DNA of 64,000 nucleotides from Procambarus clarkii. Taxonomy: Eukaryota > Arthropoda > Malacostraca > Decapoda > Cambaridae. Location of the stretch: assembly GCF_040958095.1 (NCBI RefSeq), contig NC_091230.1, forward strand, positions 5,783,322-5,847,321. Reading direction: 5' to 3'. The notes below the pieces were generated by a model. It saw nothing but the letters and a program-made list of their open reading frames with translations, was not told the origin of the DNA and did not search any database. The translations under genes and the position numbers were made by a program. This document shows, one piece after another, positions 45,141 through 58,066 of the stretch (its first letter is position 1; every line of letters begins with the position of its first letter).

Positions 45141-47365
45141 TAATAATCTCTGGTCTTTCAGAATTTCTCTTCTTCACTGCACATTAGTATTTAAATATAA
45201 CACACATGCGCTATGTATATTCCATAATTAGAGGTTTTTGTGTGGTCTGGAAGTCGTGGGTGGTTCTTCTCTCTTGCTGCTGCTGTGTTTGGTGTGGTCT
45301 GCTGGTGAGGCGGTCTGCTGTTGAGGCGGTCTGCTGGTGAGGCGGTCTGACTCTGGTATTGGGGCGAATAGTTTGTTGCCTTGTTTCCTGGCCTGTAGTG
45401 GTATTTATTGTGCACAGTCTTTAGAGGTCCCTAGACCAACATATCTACCACTCATGCCGTGCCACCTCTTGGGAGGCTTAATCTTCATCAATCTGTGAAG
45501 GTCAATGTTGATGTGCCGTTGAGAGAGGTAATTTGGTAGGTGTTTGGTCAGGTATGCTGGTGGTACTTTCCGCGCAATAAAGTTGATGTTTTGGTTAGTG
45601 CAGTAGAGCTGGTACGATGTCTGATGAACTGATGGTGTTGTATTATTTCCTCATGTTGTGTGTCCTTGTATCAGGTACAGAGAAGTGGACCAGTGTGTGT
45701 GTGTGGCAGTGGTGGGTCAGTGTTGGTTGCAGGTGTATTGCGCCACCAGTATTGCGTCCCTTGTTGTGTTGTTCTTAGTGTTCCTGCTGTGTAGATCTTG
45801 TTTGGCGTCTTGAGTAATAAACCTACTGTACTCCTTGGCTTTATTGGTTGTGACAGAATAAATATCAGCACGCCAGGGTCCAGAGGTCCTGCTCTGAGCT
45901 TGGTCTGTCGGAAAATCCGACACCATTTAATATATCATACAGATAATAGCTGTATTGTATAAACAAGTTAACCATAGAAAACGTAACTTGTAGTGGAATT
46001 ACCGTCTAAAGAAAACGGGATATCATCACCACACACTATTATAATTCACCACCTATTATGGTGGGAATTATTCTTAAATACATTAGTCTTTGGACTTTAC
46101 CATCATAAAAACATCTTATATAAATTAACTTAATTATCAATATTAAAGTAGAGTAAATGTGACCCTTCTATCACTTTTTGACAAGTGGACAATGTAAGCC
46201 AGGCGTCGAGTGAGGAAGGAGGGCAGCCATTGTTGTGTCACCTCCGAGACGTGTGGAGCAAATTCGGCTCCTATCATATCTGGACAATGTCGGCCAGTAA
46301 CGTCAATAGTATGGAGTGTTAAACAGCCATTGTTTATACTAGACCAGAGGCACACGGGAGAAAATACGGCTCCTGTTAATTTTACTTGGACGTAGTGTTA
46401 TGGAAACCAAAGGTGTACCATTTTCAACACGCTGTCTACAAATTCAAGTTAAGTGTCTATCCGAAACCCGTTTATCATTCATTTATGGCCATTAATGTCT
46501 GGATATAGGGTGACCCGGTTAGAGCACGTGGAAGCCTCAAACTAAAGGTAATTAAGCCAGGTCTTTATGTTCCATGTACAGTTTTCTCTGATATAGTTTG
46601 TCATATATAGGATTTTGGCTTCAGTTAGCGCCCTTTTGACAGGTCAAGACGAGGAAGCAAGATTTGTACATCAGTTACCTGGGTGATGAAAGCTACCTCA
46701 AAGAGGATAATTTGGTGTCTACACCCTAGTTATACCTGGTGGACTAACCTGCTGTACTATAAGATAAGGAACCTTTTCAATGTATGTAGTTATTTCTGTA
46801 GTTTGATTGGCTGCATATATATATACTAATAAACCCCCCCTAATGTGTAGAGGATCGATTTGTGAGATTGAGATTATTGCAGAAATACAGTCCACTTATC
46901 ATTATACAAATTGCTATCGAAGTATATAAATTAACGTAAATATAAATTCATATAAATTAAATAAATATAAATCTCACAGGTCGGTTCCCACATGGTCTGT
47001 GAAGAAATGATTTGCTTACTAGAAAACGGCTACTGTCGCTGCTGTGAGGAATGACGTCATGAGGTTCAGTGGCCACAGGATTGGCTTTACACAACCGACA
47101 TAGAATTTAAACGCTAACAGGTGTGAGCGTGGATGTGTCGCAACACTGGCAGTGCTGGCGTTGGTATTCCTGGTGTGAGATGTGAACTGGTGGAGTATCT
47201 TAGGGGTGTGTTACTGAAGGTGTTCATGATGGCGGAGTGGTGGAGCTGTAGCGCCAGTGGCGGCGATGTTGGCTGCAGGAGTGAACTACTTGATTACCTC
47301 CGCCTGCAGTGCCTCTCAGGACACACCGCTACCAGTTATCCTAAATAGTATTTTGCCAGATCAAA
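45141..47365. other. Unassigned 2.2 kb
   Basis: No gene recognised. Three copies of an 18-bp GGCGGTCTGCTG motif lie at 45310-45350. A scrap of the CACCTCTTGGGAGGCTTAAT repeat is at 45470. A TGTCGG (45906) ... CCGACA (47100) pair could bound an LTR but lacks a target duplication. A TATATATATACTAATAAA stretch lies at 46819-46836. Confidence 0.4.
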
Positions 47366-47890
47366 TAATATAATATTCTTTATTATGCACCCCATACCTC
47401 TCCCGTGGGCGGTGGTGGAAAGCGTTATAGATGCACTTAATCGTAGTTCTTTTAGCTAAGCAAGTGACTCTTTCGAAGCTAGTTACGCAATTATTATTAT
47501 TATTATATATACATGTACATACATATTCAATCATTTACAAATAGATGTACATATCGATAATCATTTTTGATCACATGGGATTCAACAAGAGGCTCACAAG
47601 TCACTATACAAGGCACTTTACATCTGTGGTGAGTCACACAGTGAGTCTTGCTCCACACCCACCCAACTGGGCAGCAGCTACAGTCATGTCCAGGCTGCAC
47701 CTACAGTAAACCAATTTTGGATACTTCGGTAAGATTCCTGGCAGCACATCATTATGAATGAAGTACTTACACAATTTTTGGACTCCATTGTTGGTGTTAT
47801 CTCTGAATTCCGCAATTTTTTCGCATTCCATTATATAATGACTCGGTATGTGAATAGTTCTGCTGACAGAGTTTACCTAAAGTTAATTTT
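47366..47890. mobile_element. Probable dispersed-repeat fragment
   Basis: The start, CTTTATTATGCACCCCATAC, followed by GTGGGCGGTGG, resembles a repeat end common in decapod sequence. A minus-strand ORF of 65 codons has no domain I recognise. Class unknown. Confidence 0.35.
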
Positions 47891-47906
47891 ACTGGACGGT
47901 AATTAA

Positions 47907-48075
47907 GGACCCCAGGGGGGATGAGGGTCCCCAGGGGGGATGAGGGGCCCCAGGGGGGATGAGGGGCCCCAGGGGGGATGAGGGGCCCAAGGGGGGATGA
48001 GGGGCCCCAGGGGGGATGAGGGGCCCCAGGGGGGATGAGGGGCCCCAGGGGGATGAAGGGTCCCCTGGGGGGATG
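47907..48075. repeat. G-rich minisatellite, about 9 copies of an 18-19 bp unit
   Basis: Unit CCCCAGGGGGGATGAGGGG, with the run length of G varying. False ORF on the minus strand. Confidence 0.92.
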
Positions 48076-48515
48076 AGGCCCTCACTCAGACATGTACTCC
48101 AACCTTAGTGATGTTATTGGTACGTGTGTTCTCCTGAACAGTTCTTAGTTATGGAGAACGTTAACACACCAAATAATTTCAAGAGCAAATAATAGCATTA
48201 GCTACGTCATTTCAGGATATCAATAAGGTCGTAGGTTCTCTTATAGAGGAAGGATCTGTTAGAGCGTGTCAGAAGTTTACAAAGTTTATTCACTACACTT
48301 AACACATTGTAAGTTTCTTAACTTTAGATTTGCGTGACGCTCAATTGTAATCAGAATCTAGGGACAAATGATACTCTCGCTTGAACAATATTTTTGTTCC
48401 CGAGGAAACGGCCTCGCTTAGCACTCTAATGACCACCCAATTACTCAGTAATGCTTCCTAATCACTGCGGTAATCACAAGGGACACATGGAGCTCTACCG
48501 GTACATTCTCGGGGT
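48076..48515. other. Unassigned spacer
   Basis: Ordinary AT-balanced sequence between two G-rich arrays, no ORF of note. Confidence 0.5.
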
Positions 48516-51240
48516 GTACACGGGGGGGGGGGGGGGGGTACACGGGGCGTGTTCGGGGGGTGTACACGGGGCGTGCTCGGGGGGTGTACACGGGGCGTGC
48601 TCGGGGGTGTACACGGGGCGTGCTCGGGGGGTGTACACGGGGGGGGGGTACACGGGGCGTGTTCGGGGGGTGTACACGGGGCGTGCTCGGGGGGTGTACA
48701 CGGGGCGTGCTCGGGGGGTGTACACGGGGCGTGCTCGGGGGTGTACACGGGGCGTGCTCGGGGGGTGTACACGGGGCGTGCTCGGAGGGTGTACACGGGA
48801 CGTGCTCGGGGGTGTACACGGGGCGTGCTCAGGGGGTGTACACGGGGCGTGCTCGGGGGGTGTACACGGGGCGTGCTCGGGGGGTGTACACGGGGCGTGC
48901 TCGGGGGGTGTACACGGGGCGTGCTCGGGGGGTGTACACGGGGCGTGCTCGGGGGGTGTACACGGGGCGTGCTCGGGGGGTGTACACGGGGCGTGCTCGG
49001 GGGGTGTACACGGGGCGTGCTCGGGGGTGTACACGGGGCGTGCTCGGGGGGTGTACACGGGACGTGCTCGGGGGTGTACACGGGGCGTGCTCGGGGGGTG
49101 TACACGGGGCGTGCTCGGGGGGTGTACACGGGGCGTGCTCGGGGGGTGTACACGGGGCGTGCTCGGAGGGTGTACACGGGGCGTGCTCGGGGGGTGTTCA
49201 CGGGGCGTGCTCGGGGGGTGTTCACGGGGCGTGCTCGGGGGGTGTTCACGGGGCGTGCTCGGGAGGTGTTCACGGGGCGTGCTCGGGGGGTGTTCACGGG
49301 GCGTGCTCGGGGGGTGTTCACGGGGCGTGCTCGGGGGGTGTTCACGGGGCGTGCTCGGGGGGTGTTCACGGGGCGTGCTCGGGGGGTGTTCACGGGGCGT
49401 GCTCGGGGGGTGTTCACGGGGCGTGCTCGGGGGGTGTTCACGGGGCGTGCTCGGGGGGTGTTCACGGGGCGTGCCCGGGGGTGAGCACGAGGCGTGCTCG
49501 GGGGGGGGTGTTCACGGGGCGTGCTCGGGAGGGTGTTCACGGGGCGTGCTCGGGGGGTGTACACGGGGCGTGCTCGGGGGGTGTTCACGGGGCGTGCTCG
49601 GGGGGTGTTCACGGGGCGTGCTCGGGGGGTGTTCACGGGGCGTGCTCGGGGGGTGTTCACGGGGCGTGCTCGGGGGGTGTTCACGGGGCGTGCCCGGGGG
49701 TGAGCACGAGGCGTGCTCGGGGGGGTGTTCACGGGGCGTGCTCGGGAGGGTGTTCACAGGGCGTGCTCGGGGGGTGTACACGGGGCGGGCTTGGGGGGTG
49801 TACACGGGGCGTGCTCGGGGGGGTGTTCACGGGGCGTGTTCGGGGGGTCTACACGGGGCGTGTTCGGGGGGTGTTCACGGGGCGTGTTCGGGGGGTGTAC
49901 ACGGGGCGTGTTCGGGGGGTGTTCACGGGGCGTGCTCGGGGGGGGTGTTCACGGGGCGTGCTCGGGGGGTGTACACGGGGCGTGTTCGGGGGGTGTTCAC
50001 GGGGCGTGTTCGGGGGGTGTTCACGGGGCGTGCTCGGGGGGGGTGTTCACGGGGCGTGCTCGGGGGGTGTTCACGGGGCGTGCTCGGGGGGGGTGTTCAC
50101 GGGGCGTGCTCGGGGGGTGTACACGGGGAGTGCTCGGGGGGTGTACACGGGGAGTGCTCGGGGGGTGTACACGGGGAGTGCTCGGGGGGTGTACACGGGG
50201 CGTGCTCGGGGGGTGTACACGGGGAGTGCTCGGGGGGTGTTCACGGGGCGTGCTCGGGGGGTGTACACGGGGAGTGCTCGGGGGGTGTACACGGGGAGTG
50301 CTCGGGGGGTGTACACGGGGAGTGCTCGGGGGGTGTACACGGGGCGTGCTCGGGGGTGTACACGGGGCGTGCTCGGGGGGTGTTCACGGGGCGTGCTCGG
50401 GGGGTGTACACGGGGCGTGTTCGGGGGGTGTTCACGGGGAGTGCTCGGGGGGTGTTCACGGGGCGTGCTCGGAGGGTGTACACGGGGCGTGCTCGGGGGG
50501 TGTACACGGGGCGTGTTCGGGGGGTGTTCACGGGGCGTGCTCGGGGGGTGTTCACGGGGCGTGCTCGGAGGGTGTACACGGGGCGTGCTCGGGGGGTGTT
50601 CACGGGGCGTGCTCGGGGGGTGTTCACGGGGCGTGCTCGGGGGGTGTTCACGGGGCGTGCTCGGGGGGTGTTCACGGGGCGTGTTCGGGGGGTGTTCACG
50701 GGGAGTGCTCGGGGGGGTGTTCACGGGGCGTGCTCGGGGGGGTGTTCACGGGGCGTGCTCGGGAGGGTGTTCACGGGGCGTGCTCGGGGGGGTGTTCACG
50801 GGGCGTGCTCGGGGGGGTGTTCACGGGGCGTGCTCGGGGGGTGTTCACGGGGCGTGCTCGGGGGGTGTTCACGGGGCGTGCTCGGGGGGGTGTTCACGGG
50901 GCGTGCTCGGGGGGGGTGTTCACGGGGCGTGCTCGGGGGGTGTTCACGGGGCTTGCTCGGGGGGTGTTCACGGGGCGTGCTCGGGGGGTGTTCACGGGGC
51001 GTGCTCGGGGGGTGTTCACGGGGCGTGCTCGGGGGGTGTTCACGGGGCGTGCTCGGGGGGTGTTCACGGGGCGTGCTCGGGGGGTGTTCACGGGGCGTGC
51101 TCGGGGGGTGTTCACGGGGCGTGCTCGGGGGGTGTTCACGGGGCGTGCCCGGGGGTGAGCACGAGGCGTGCTCGGGGGGTGTTCACGGGGCGTGCCCGGG
51201 GGTGAGCACGGGGCGTGCCCGGGGGTGAGCACGGGGCGTG
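48516..51240. repeat. 24-bp G-rich minisatellite, about 113 copies
   Basis: The unit has ACGGGGCGTGCTCGGGGGG preceded by TGTAC or TGTTC. Sub-types: TGTAC or TGTTC, GCTCG or GTTCG, CGTGC or AGTGC, G-run length 4 to 8, and rarer GCCCGGGGGTGAGCACG units near 49472, 49692, 51147 and 51192-51240. TGTAC units dominate at the left, TGTTC at the right, mixed in the middle. False ORFs of up to 925 codons on the plus strand. Confidence 0.97.
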
Positions 51241-51244
51241 CCAG

Positions 51245-52915
51245 GGCCGTATGCATTATTGCCATAACATGTGTGGTCAGATGGATGTTGTCACATAAGT
51301 GTTCTTGTTGCAAGGTTTCAGTTGCACTTTCTGATCCTGTGTGCATGATAACGTGCTGTAGTTGTTCAGGATGAGCATGTTCCACACCCTCTCACATGGC
51401 TGGCGTCTGTTTTGTGAAGTTGAGAAACCATTTGAATAACCAACTTTGAAATTTCCTGCCTTGACTGCCTGCAAATGCAGACTGTTGTCTCCGCTTGACT
51501 AATGATCCGCATGTGAAGTGTGTGAAGCTGTCACGTAACAATCTTGCGTCCATATTCATCTGTGCAATGTTGCATAGCAAATATGGTTAGTATGATTTTT
51601 TTTTCATTTGGCTTGAAGAGCCATTATCATAGTCTGCGGCAATGATTCTCATAGGGCTTGCCTGAGGAAGTCAGCGTGTACTTCATCGCCAATTTTCTCA
51701 GTGATTGTATTTGTGATGGCAAATGATTGATAACGTTTATTGCAGAGCGGGTTCACCTGCTGCTATATGGAGCTCTAATATCCCAAGTATTGCTCCAGTG
51801 ATTATATCTTTAAGTGAACTGTTTCTTGACGTAACCAATATCTTGGTGAGCATGCCGCAGCAATCAGGTTAATTCTTGACTCAACCCATTTTGGTTTGGT
51901 TTTCAGTCTTAAGGTTAGTATTTTAATTCATCTGGGAGCCCTCGCAATGACTCGCGTTACATCATTTTGAATAACCTCAACGTTTGCCCACTGGCCAGGA
52001 GAAGGAGTGAGTAAGGCAGGCGCTGCATAATAAACTAGGGAACGAACAGTGTGTATGTAAAACATTCTTTACACTGTGTCGCGCTCCTAGACGGGGCCCT
52101 GTGATTGCTCTCATTATATTTAATCGTGATTTTGCTTTCTCCTTCAGATATTGTATTTGCTTGTTGAATGTCATTTTAGAATCTATCCTCACTCAGAGAT
52201 ATTGATATTTACATTAACTGAAGGTTAATGTTTTAACGTATGTGCCTGTCCGAGGTATTGTTACCTAGTCTCATAGACTGAGATTTCTGTGCAGATATTT
52301 ATAGCCCTAAAATGCCGCATTCTGATTTATCTTTTTATAACGTCCTCTGTGATTTTAGCCAAAATTGAAGGACCTGTGTGTCCTGTTAAATTAAATAAGC
52401 ATACCTTACAGTACTCCTCCTCCTGTAAATGTCATGGTATGAGGTCTTTCATAAGGATGCTGACGATGAGTCACAATAACGTGACTTAGAGATATGACAA
52501 CTAAACCACACACCAGAAGATGAGGAGACGACGACGTTTCGGTCCGTCCTGGACCATTTTCAAGTCGATCGTTTCCATAAGAATGCTGAAAAGACTAGGG
52601 CCGAGAACTCCTCCTTGTGGAGTCCCATTCTCATGCAACCGGTAGTCTGAAATTTGGCTTTGCAGCTTTACTCTGGCATCCCTGTGACTTCGGTAGTCTG
52701 TAATGCAGATATCAGTAGTTTCCCTCTGATATATTTTTTGATTAAGGTGTGTAAAAGTGTAAGTTTGAATTCTTCCTTCCAAGCATCAACCTGCTTGAAA
52801 GTCACGGGATGAGCACAACTGGTGACCTCTCTTAGGTCACTTGATGGCCACCAACTGCCGGACTCTTTTTTTTTTTTTATTCTCAGATCATACTTGCACA
52901 ATATAATCATGACTT
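51245..52915 (-). pseudogene. Decayed Jockey-like LINE, minus strand
   Basis: Minus-strand reading gives RT ENGTPQGGVLGPSLFSILME (about 52635-52580), preceded by an ITDYRSHRDARVKLQS region, then FNKQIQYLKEKAKSRLN and ITGPRLGARHS (52160-52070), then a diverged C-terminal part down to 51245. The motifs fit Jockey/I-type elements and are unlike the CR1/L2-like family elsewhere here. Many stops; the 5' end is not identified. A 109-bp retroposon splits it. Confidence 0.8.
52463..52571 (+). mobile_element. 109-bp short retroposon with about 16-bp target duplication
   Basis: Contains CGATGAGTCACAATAACGTG and GACGACGACGTTTCGGTCCG, a repeat type I associate with decapods. The flanks TTTCATAAGGATGCTG (52447-52462) and TTTCCATAAGAATGCTG (52571-52587) are a diverged target duplication of length typical for target-primed insertion. 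Orientation uncertain; no coding. Confidence 0.65.
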
Positions 52916-54507
52916 CGTCCTAATTAATCAACCAATTATCCTACAACGGCTATTGTGTGGCAATTCATTTCAAGACAACTAGAGTGTGGCTCAAATATTT
53001 CTCAACATGTAGATCATACAACACATTTCATGACACACCGATCATACAAGAATTGATAAATGGTGACTCCAGTGTACTCATGCACACTTAGGGTGTCCAC
53101 ACTATGATGCCTATGGTCAGCTGGGTAAAATAACTCCTTCATACTGGCGTGTAGGGTGAGTTCATGTGGTGTGTGTGGTGGGTGTGTGTGGTTAGGCAGG
53201 TGTGTAGTGAGTGTGCATGTAATGTGTTGCTGTACTGGTGCTTGTCATAATCTGTGCCCCAAAGTATCACAATGATGTTCCCTCAACGCACCCCACATCC
53301 CTAGTTCACACTAGCTGGGGATGCACGATATTGTGATCTACAGCTGCGTGATCCTGTTTTGCTAAACTGTGAAGCCTTTATCCTCTTGCTTGTGGACAGG
53401 GTAACAGCCACTGCCGTCTGGCTCTCAGAACTACCTGCTGGACAGAGATAAGTGTTATCCCTGACCACTGTTCTCGACACCCTTTGAGAATACCTGTGAG
53501 TATTCTGGTCAATCCAGCTTACCTGTGCTTGGTAATTGTCTCAGGAGCAAATAACTTATGCTTGTCGACAGTGTTTTTGTTCATGCTGTGGTCCTATGTA
53601 GTCACACTTCTTGACCTCCACCTGAAAGAAACTCCCCAGTCAATACATTAACTGTTCATATGTTTAATGTAGGTTTATTATTTACTTCTGAGCTGCTATC
53701 TTGCAGCTGTCTTTGACCAGCAAACGATCTTTATTACATGAAATGAATAATCATTAATGTCGTTTATATTGTAGGGAAACCAGGAGGGGAGGGATAAGAC
53801 ACGATGTGGTAATTACATCTTGTAAAAATGGTAATTGGAGTGGGAAAGCTGGAGATAAGAAAAGAATGAGAGTTAAGATCATAAATATAAATGTCGGGAT
53901 GGATGTAAATGTAGGAGATTGAAATTGTGAAAACACGAATAATATTAATAATAATAATAAAATGTATAATAATAATAATAATGAATGCAATAATATTTGA
54001 AACAATTATAGACAAAAGAATCTAAAGTTACACGTAAACAATTACTAGTCACCAAACATTTCTCACCATTCGTCGACCCCCCGCCTCCTGAAGCAGAAAT
54101 ATACACAGAGAAGTTTATTTATGAATAAATTGAGCTTAATTTGGCCCAGGAGTGTGTTGAAGACTCCAGTACCCTTGCTGGTTGGTCATAAATCCATTGT
54201 ATTTCTGGATGGACTTTCAACACACAAGAGAGGTGGATTAACATCATGCTATCTAACTTCTACAACAAATTATAACTCGGCTAATCTTCTCCTCTCCTCA
54301 GTCTGTACTACAACACAATGTTAAAAAAAATATCTTTGTTCATCCTGAGTTAAAATTCATCTTAAATTCTCTATATTTAAATCGAATTAATCCGGCGGTG
54401 AGCACTTGAATTTTGCTCCTCAGTGTTTGTGACTTACGTGAATCTCTCTCGTGGGAGACCTTACCTGTAGTGTACATGTAAGTCTTGTTAACTACAGCCC
54501 CCACACT
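52916..54507. other. Unassigned 1.6 kb; (AAT)n near 53938-53985
   Basis: No gene recognised. It holds a GT-rich patch at 53155-53210 and an imperfect ATA/AAT microsatellite. A 67-codon ORF at 54121-54324 has no features. Confidence 0.5.
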
Positions 54508-57304
54508 GTGACGCCCACACTCACACTACAGGCACCCACACTCACACTACAGGCCCCCACACTGTGACGCCCACACTCACACTACAGCACCCACACTGTG
54601 ACGCCCACACTTACACTACAGGCCCCCACACTCACACTACAGGCCCCCACACTGTGACGCCCACACTCACACTATAGGCACCCACACTGTGACGCCCACA
54701 CTCACACTACAGGCACCCACACTGTGACGCCCACACTTACACTACAGGCCCCCACACTCACACTACAGGCCCCCACACTGTGACGCCCACACTCACACTA
54801 CAGGCACCCACACTGTGACGCCCACTCACACACTACAGGCACCCACACTGTGACGCCCACTCACACACTACAGGCACCCACACTGTGACGCCCACACTCA
54901 CACTACAGACACCCACACTGTGACGCCCACACTCACACTACAGGCACCCACACTCACACTACAGACACCCACACTGTGACGCCCACACTCACACTACAGC
55001 ACCCACACTGTGATGCCCACACTTACACTACAGACACCCACACTGTGATGCCCACACTTACACTACAGACACCCACACTGTGATGCCCACACTCACACTA
55101 CAGACACCCACACTGTGACGCCCACACTCACACTACAGACACCCACACTGTGATGCCCACACTCACACTACAGACACCCACATTGTGATGCCCACACTCA
55201 CACTACAGACACCCACACTGTGACGCCCACACTTACACTACAGACACCCACACTGTGATGCCCACACTCACACTACAGGCACCCACACTGTGATGCCCAC
55301 ACTCACACTACAGACACCCACACTGTGACGCCCACACTCACACTACAGGCACCCACACTCACACTACAGGCACCCACACTGTGACGCCCACACTCACACT
55401 ACAGGCACCCACACTGTGATGCCCACACTCACACTACAGGCACCCACACTGTGACGCCCACACTCACACTACAGGCACCCACACTGTGACGCCCACACTC
55501 ACACTACAGGCACCCACACTGACGCCCACACTCACACTACAGGCACCCACACTGTGATGCCCACACTCACACTACAGGCACCCACACTGTGATGCCCACA
55601 CTCACACTACAGGCACCCACACTGTGATGCCCACACTCACACTACAGGCACCCACACTGTGATGCCCACACTCACACTATAGGCACCCACACTGTGACGC
55701 CCACACTCACACTGCAGGCACCCACACTGTGATGCCCACACTCACACTACAGGCACCCACACTGACGCCCACACTCACACTACAGACACCCACACTGTGA
55801 CGCCCACACTCACACTACAGGCACCCACACTGTGATGCCCACACTCACACTACAGGCACCCACACTCACACTACAGACACCCACACTGTGACGCCCACAC
55901 TCACACTACAGGCACCCACACTGTGATGCCCACACTCACACTACAGGCACCCACACTCACACTACAGACACCCACACTGTGACACCCACACTCACACTAC
56001 AGGCACCCACACTGTGATGCCCACACTCACACTACAGGCACCCACACTGTGATGCCCACACTCACACTACAGGCACCCACACTGTGACGCCCACACTCAC
56101 ACTACAGACACCCACACTGTGACGCCCACACTCACACTACAGGCCCCCACACTCACACTACAGGCACCCACACTGTGACGCCCACACTCACACTACAGGC
56201 ACCCACACTGTGACGCCCACACTCACACTACAGACACCCACACTGTGACGCCCACACTCACACTAAAGACACCCACACTGTGACGCCCACACTCACACTA
56301 CAGGCACCCACACTGTGATGCCCACACTCACACTACAGACACCCACACTGTGATGCCCACACTCACACTACAGACACCCACACTGTGACGCCCACACTCA
56401 CACTACAGGCCCCCACACTGTGACGCCCACACTCACACTACAGGCACCCACACTGTGATGCCCACACTCACACTACAGGCACCCACACTGTGATGCCCAC
56501 ACTCACACTACAGGCACCCACACTGTGATGCCCACACTCACACTATAGGCACCCACACTGTGACGCCCACACTCACACTACAGGCACCCACACTGTGATG
56601 CCCACACTCACACTACAGGCACCCACACTGACGCCTACACTCACACTACAGACACCCACACTGTGACGCCCACACTCACACTACAGGCACCCACACTGTG
56701 ATGCCCACACTCACACTACAGGCACCCACACTCACACTACAGACACCCACACTGTGACGCCCACACTCACACTACAGGCACCCACACTGTGATGCCCACA
56801 CTCACACTACAGGCACCCACACTCACACTACAGACACCCACACTCACACTACAGACACCCACACTGTGACGCCCACACTCACACTACAGGCACCCACACT
56901 GTGATGCCCACACTCACACTACAGGCACCCACACTGTGATGCCCACACTCACACTACAGGCACCCACACTGTGACGCCCACACTCACACTACAGACACCC
57001 ACACTGTGACGCCCACACTCACACTACAGGCTCCCACACTCACACTACAGGCACCCACACTGTGATGCCCACACTCACACTACAGGCACCCACACTGTGA
57101 CGCCCACACTCACACTACAGACACCCACACTGTGACGCCCACACTCACACTACAGACACCCACACTGTGACGCCCACACTCACACTACAGGCACCCACAC
57201 TGTGATGCCCACACTCACACTACAGACACCCACACTGTGATGCCCACACTCACACTACAGACACCCACACTGTGACGCCCACACTCACACTACAGGCCCC
57301 CACA
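54508..57304. repeat. 35-bp CA-rich minisatellite, about 80 copies
   Basis: The unit has CCCACACTGTGACGCCCACA followed by CTCACACTACAGG. Variants: TGACG or TGATG, CAGGCA or CAGACA or CAGGCC, and shortened units lacking the TGTGAC part. Blocks of about 900 bp with the same variant order recur (compare about 55680-56110 with 56550-56990), showing duplication of large multi-unit blocks. Confidence 0.96.
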
Positions 57305-58066
57305 CTGTGACGCCCACAACCACACTACCTGCCCTTCCTACACTGTGACGCCCACAACCACACTACCTGCCCTCCCTACACTGTGACGCCCACAACCACA
57401 CTACCTGCCCTTCCTACACTGTGACGCCCACAACCACACTACCTGCCCTCCCTACACTGTGACGCCCACAACCACACTACCTGCCCTCCCTACACTGTGA
57501 CGCCCACAACCACACTACCTGCCCTCCCTACACTGTGACGCCCACAACCACACTACCTGCCCTCCCTACACTGTGACGCCCACAACCACACTACCTGCCC
57601 TCCCTACACTGTGACGCCCACAACCACACTACCTGCCCTCCCTACACTGTGACGCCCACAACCACACTACCTGCCCTCCCTACACTGTGACGCCCACAAC
57701 CACACTACCTGCCCTCCCTACACTGTGACGCCCACAACCACACTACCTGCCCTCCCTACACTGTGACGCCCACAGCCACACTACCTGCCCTCCCTACACT
57801 GTGACGCCCACAGCCACACTACCTGCCCTCCCTACACTGTGACGCCCACAGCCACACTACCTGCCCTCCCTACACTGTGACGCCCACAACCACACTACCT
57901 GCCCTCCCTACACTGTGACGCCCACAACCACACTACCTTCCCTACACTGTGACGCCCACAACCACACTACCTGCCCTCCCTACACTGTGACGCCCACAAC
58001 CACACTACCTGCCCTCCCTACACTGTGACGCCCACAACCACACTACCTGCCCTTCCTACACTGTGA
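57305..58066. repeat. 38-bp minisatellite related to the previous array, about 20 copies
   Basis: The unit has TACACTGTGACGCCCACAAC followed by CACACTACCTGCCCTCCC. It shares CACTGTGACGCCCACA with the 35-bp unit, then diverges. More uniform than its neighbour. Confidence 0.95.

Noticed and set aside
45906..47100. Possible LTR from TGTCGG to CCGACA (1195 bp)
   Set aside because: Ends are only 6 bp and the flanks (GGTC and TAGA) do not form a target duplication. Chance cannot be excluded.
52461..52500. Hammerhead ribozyme in the 109-bp retroposon (CGATGA, GTCAC/GTGAC stem)
   Set aside because: The core lacks CTGANGA, no GAAA follows the stem, and no stem III or cleavage site can be drawn.
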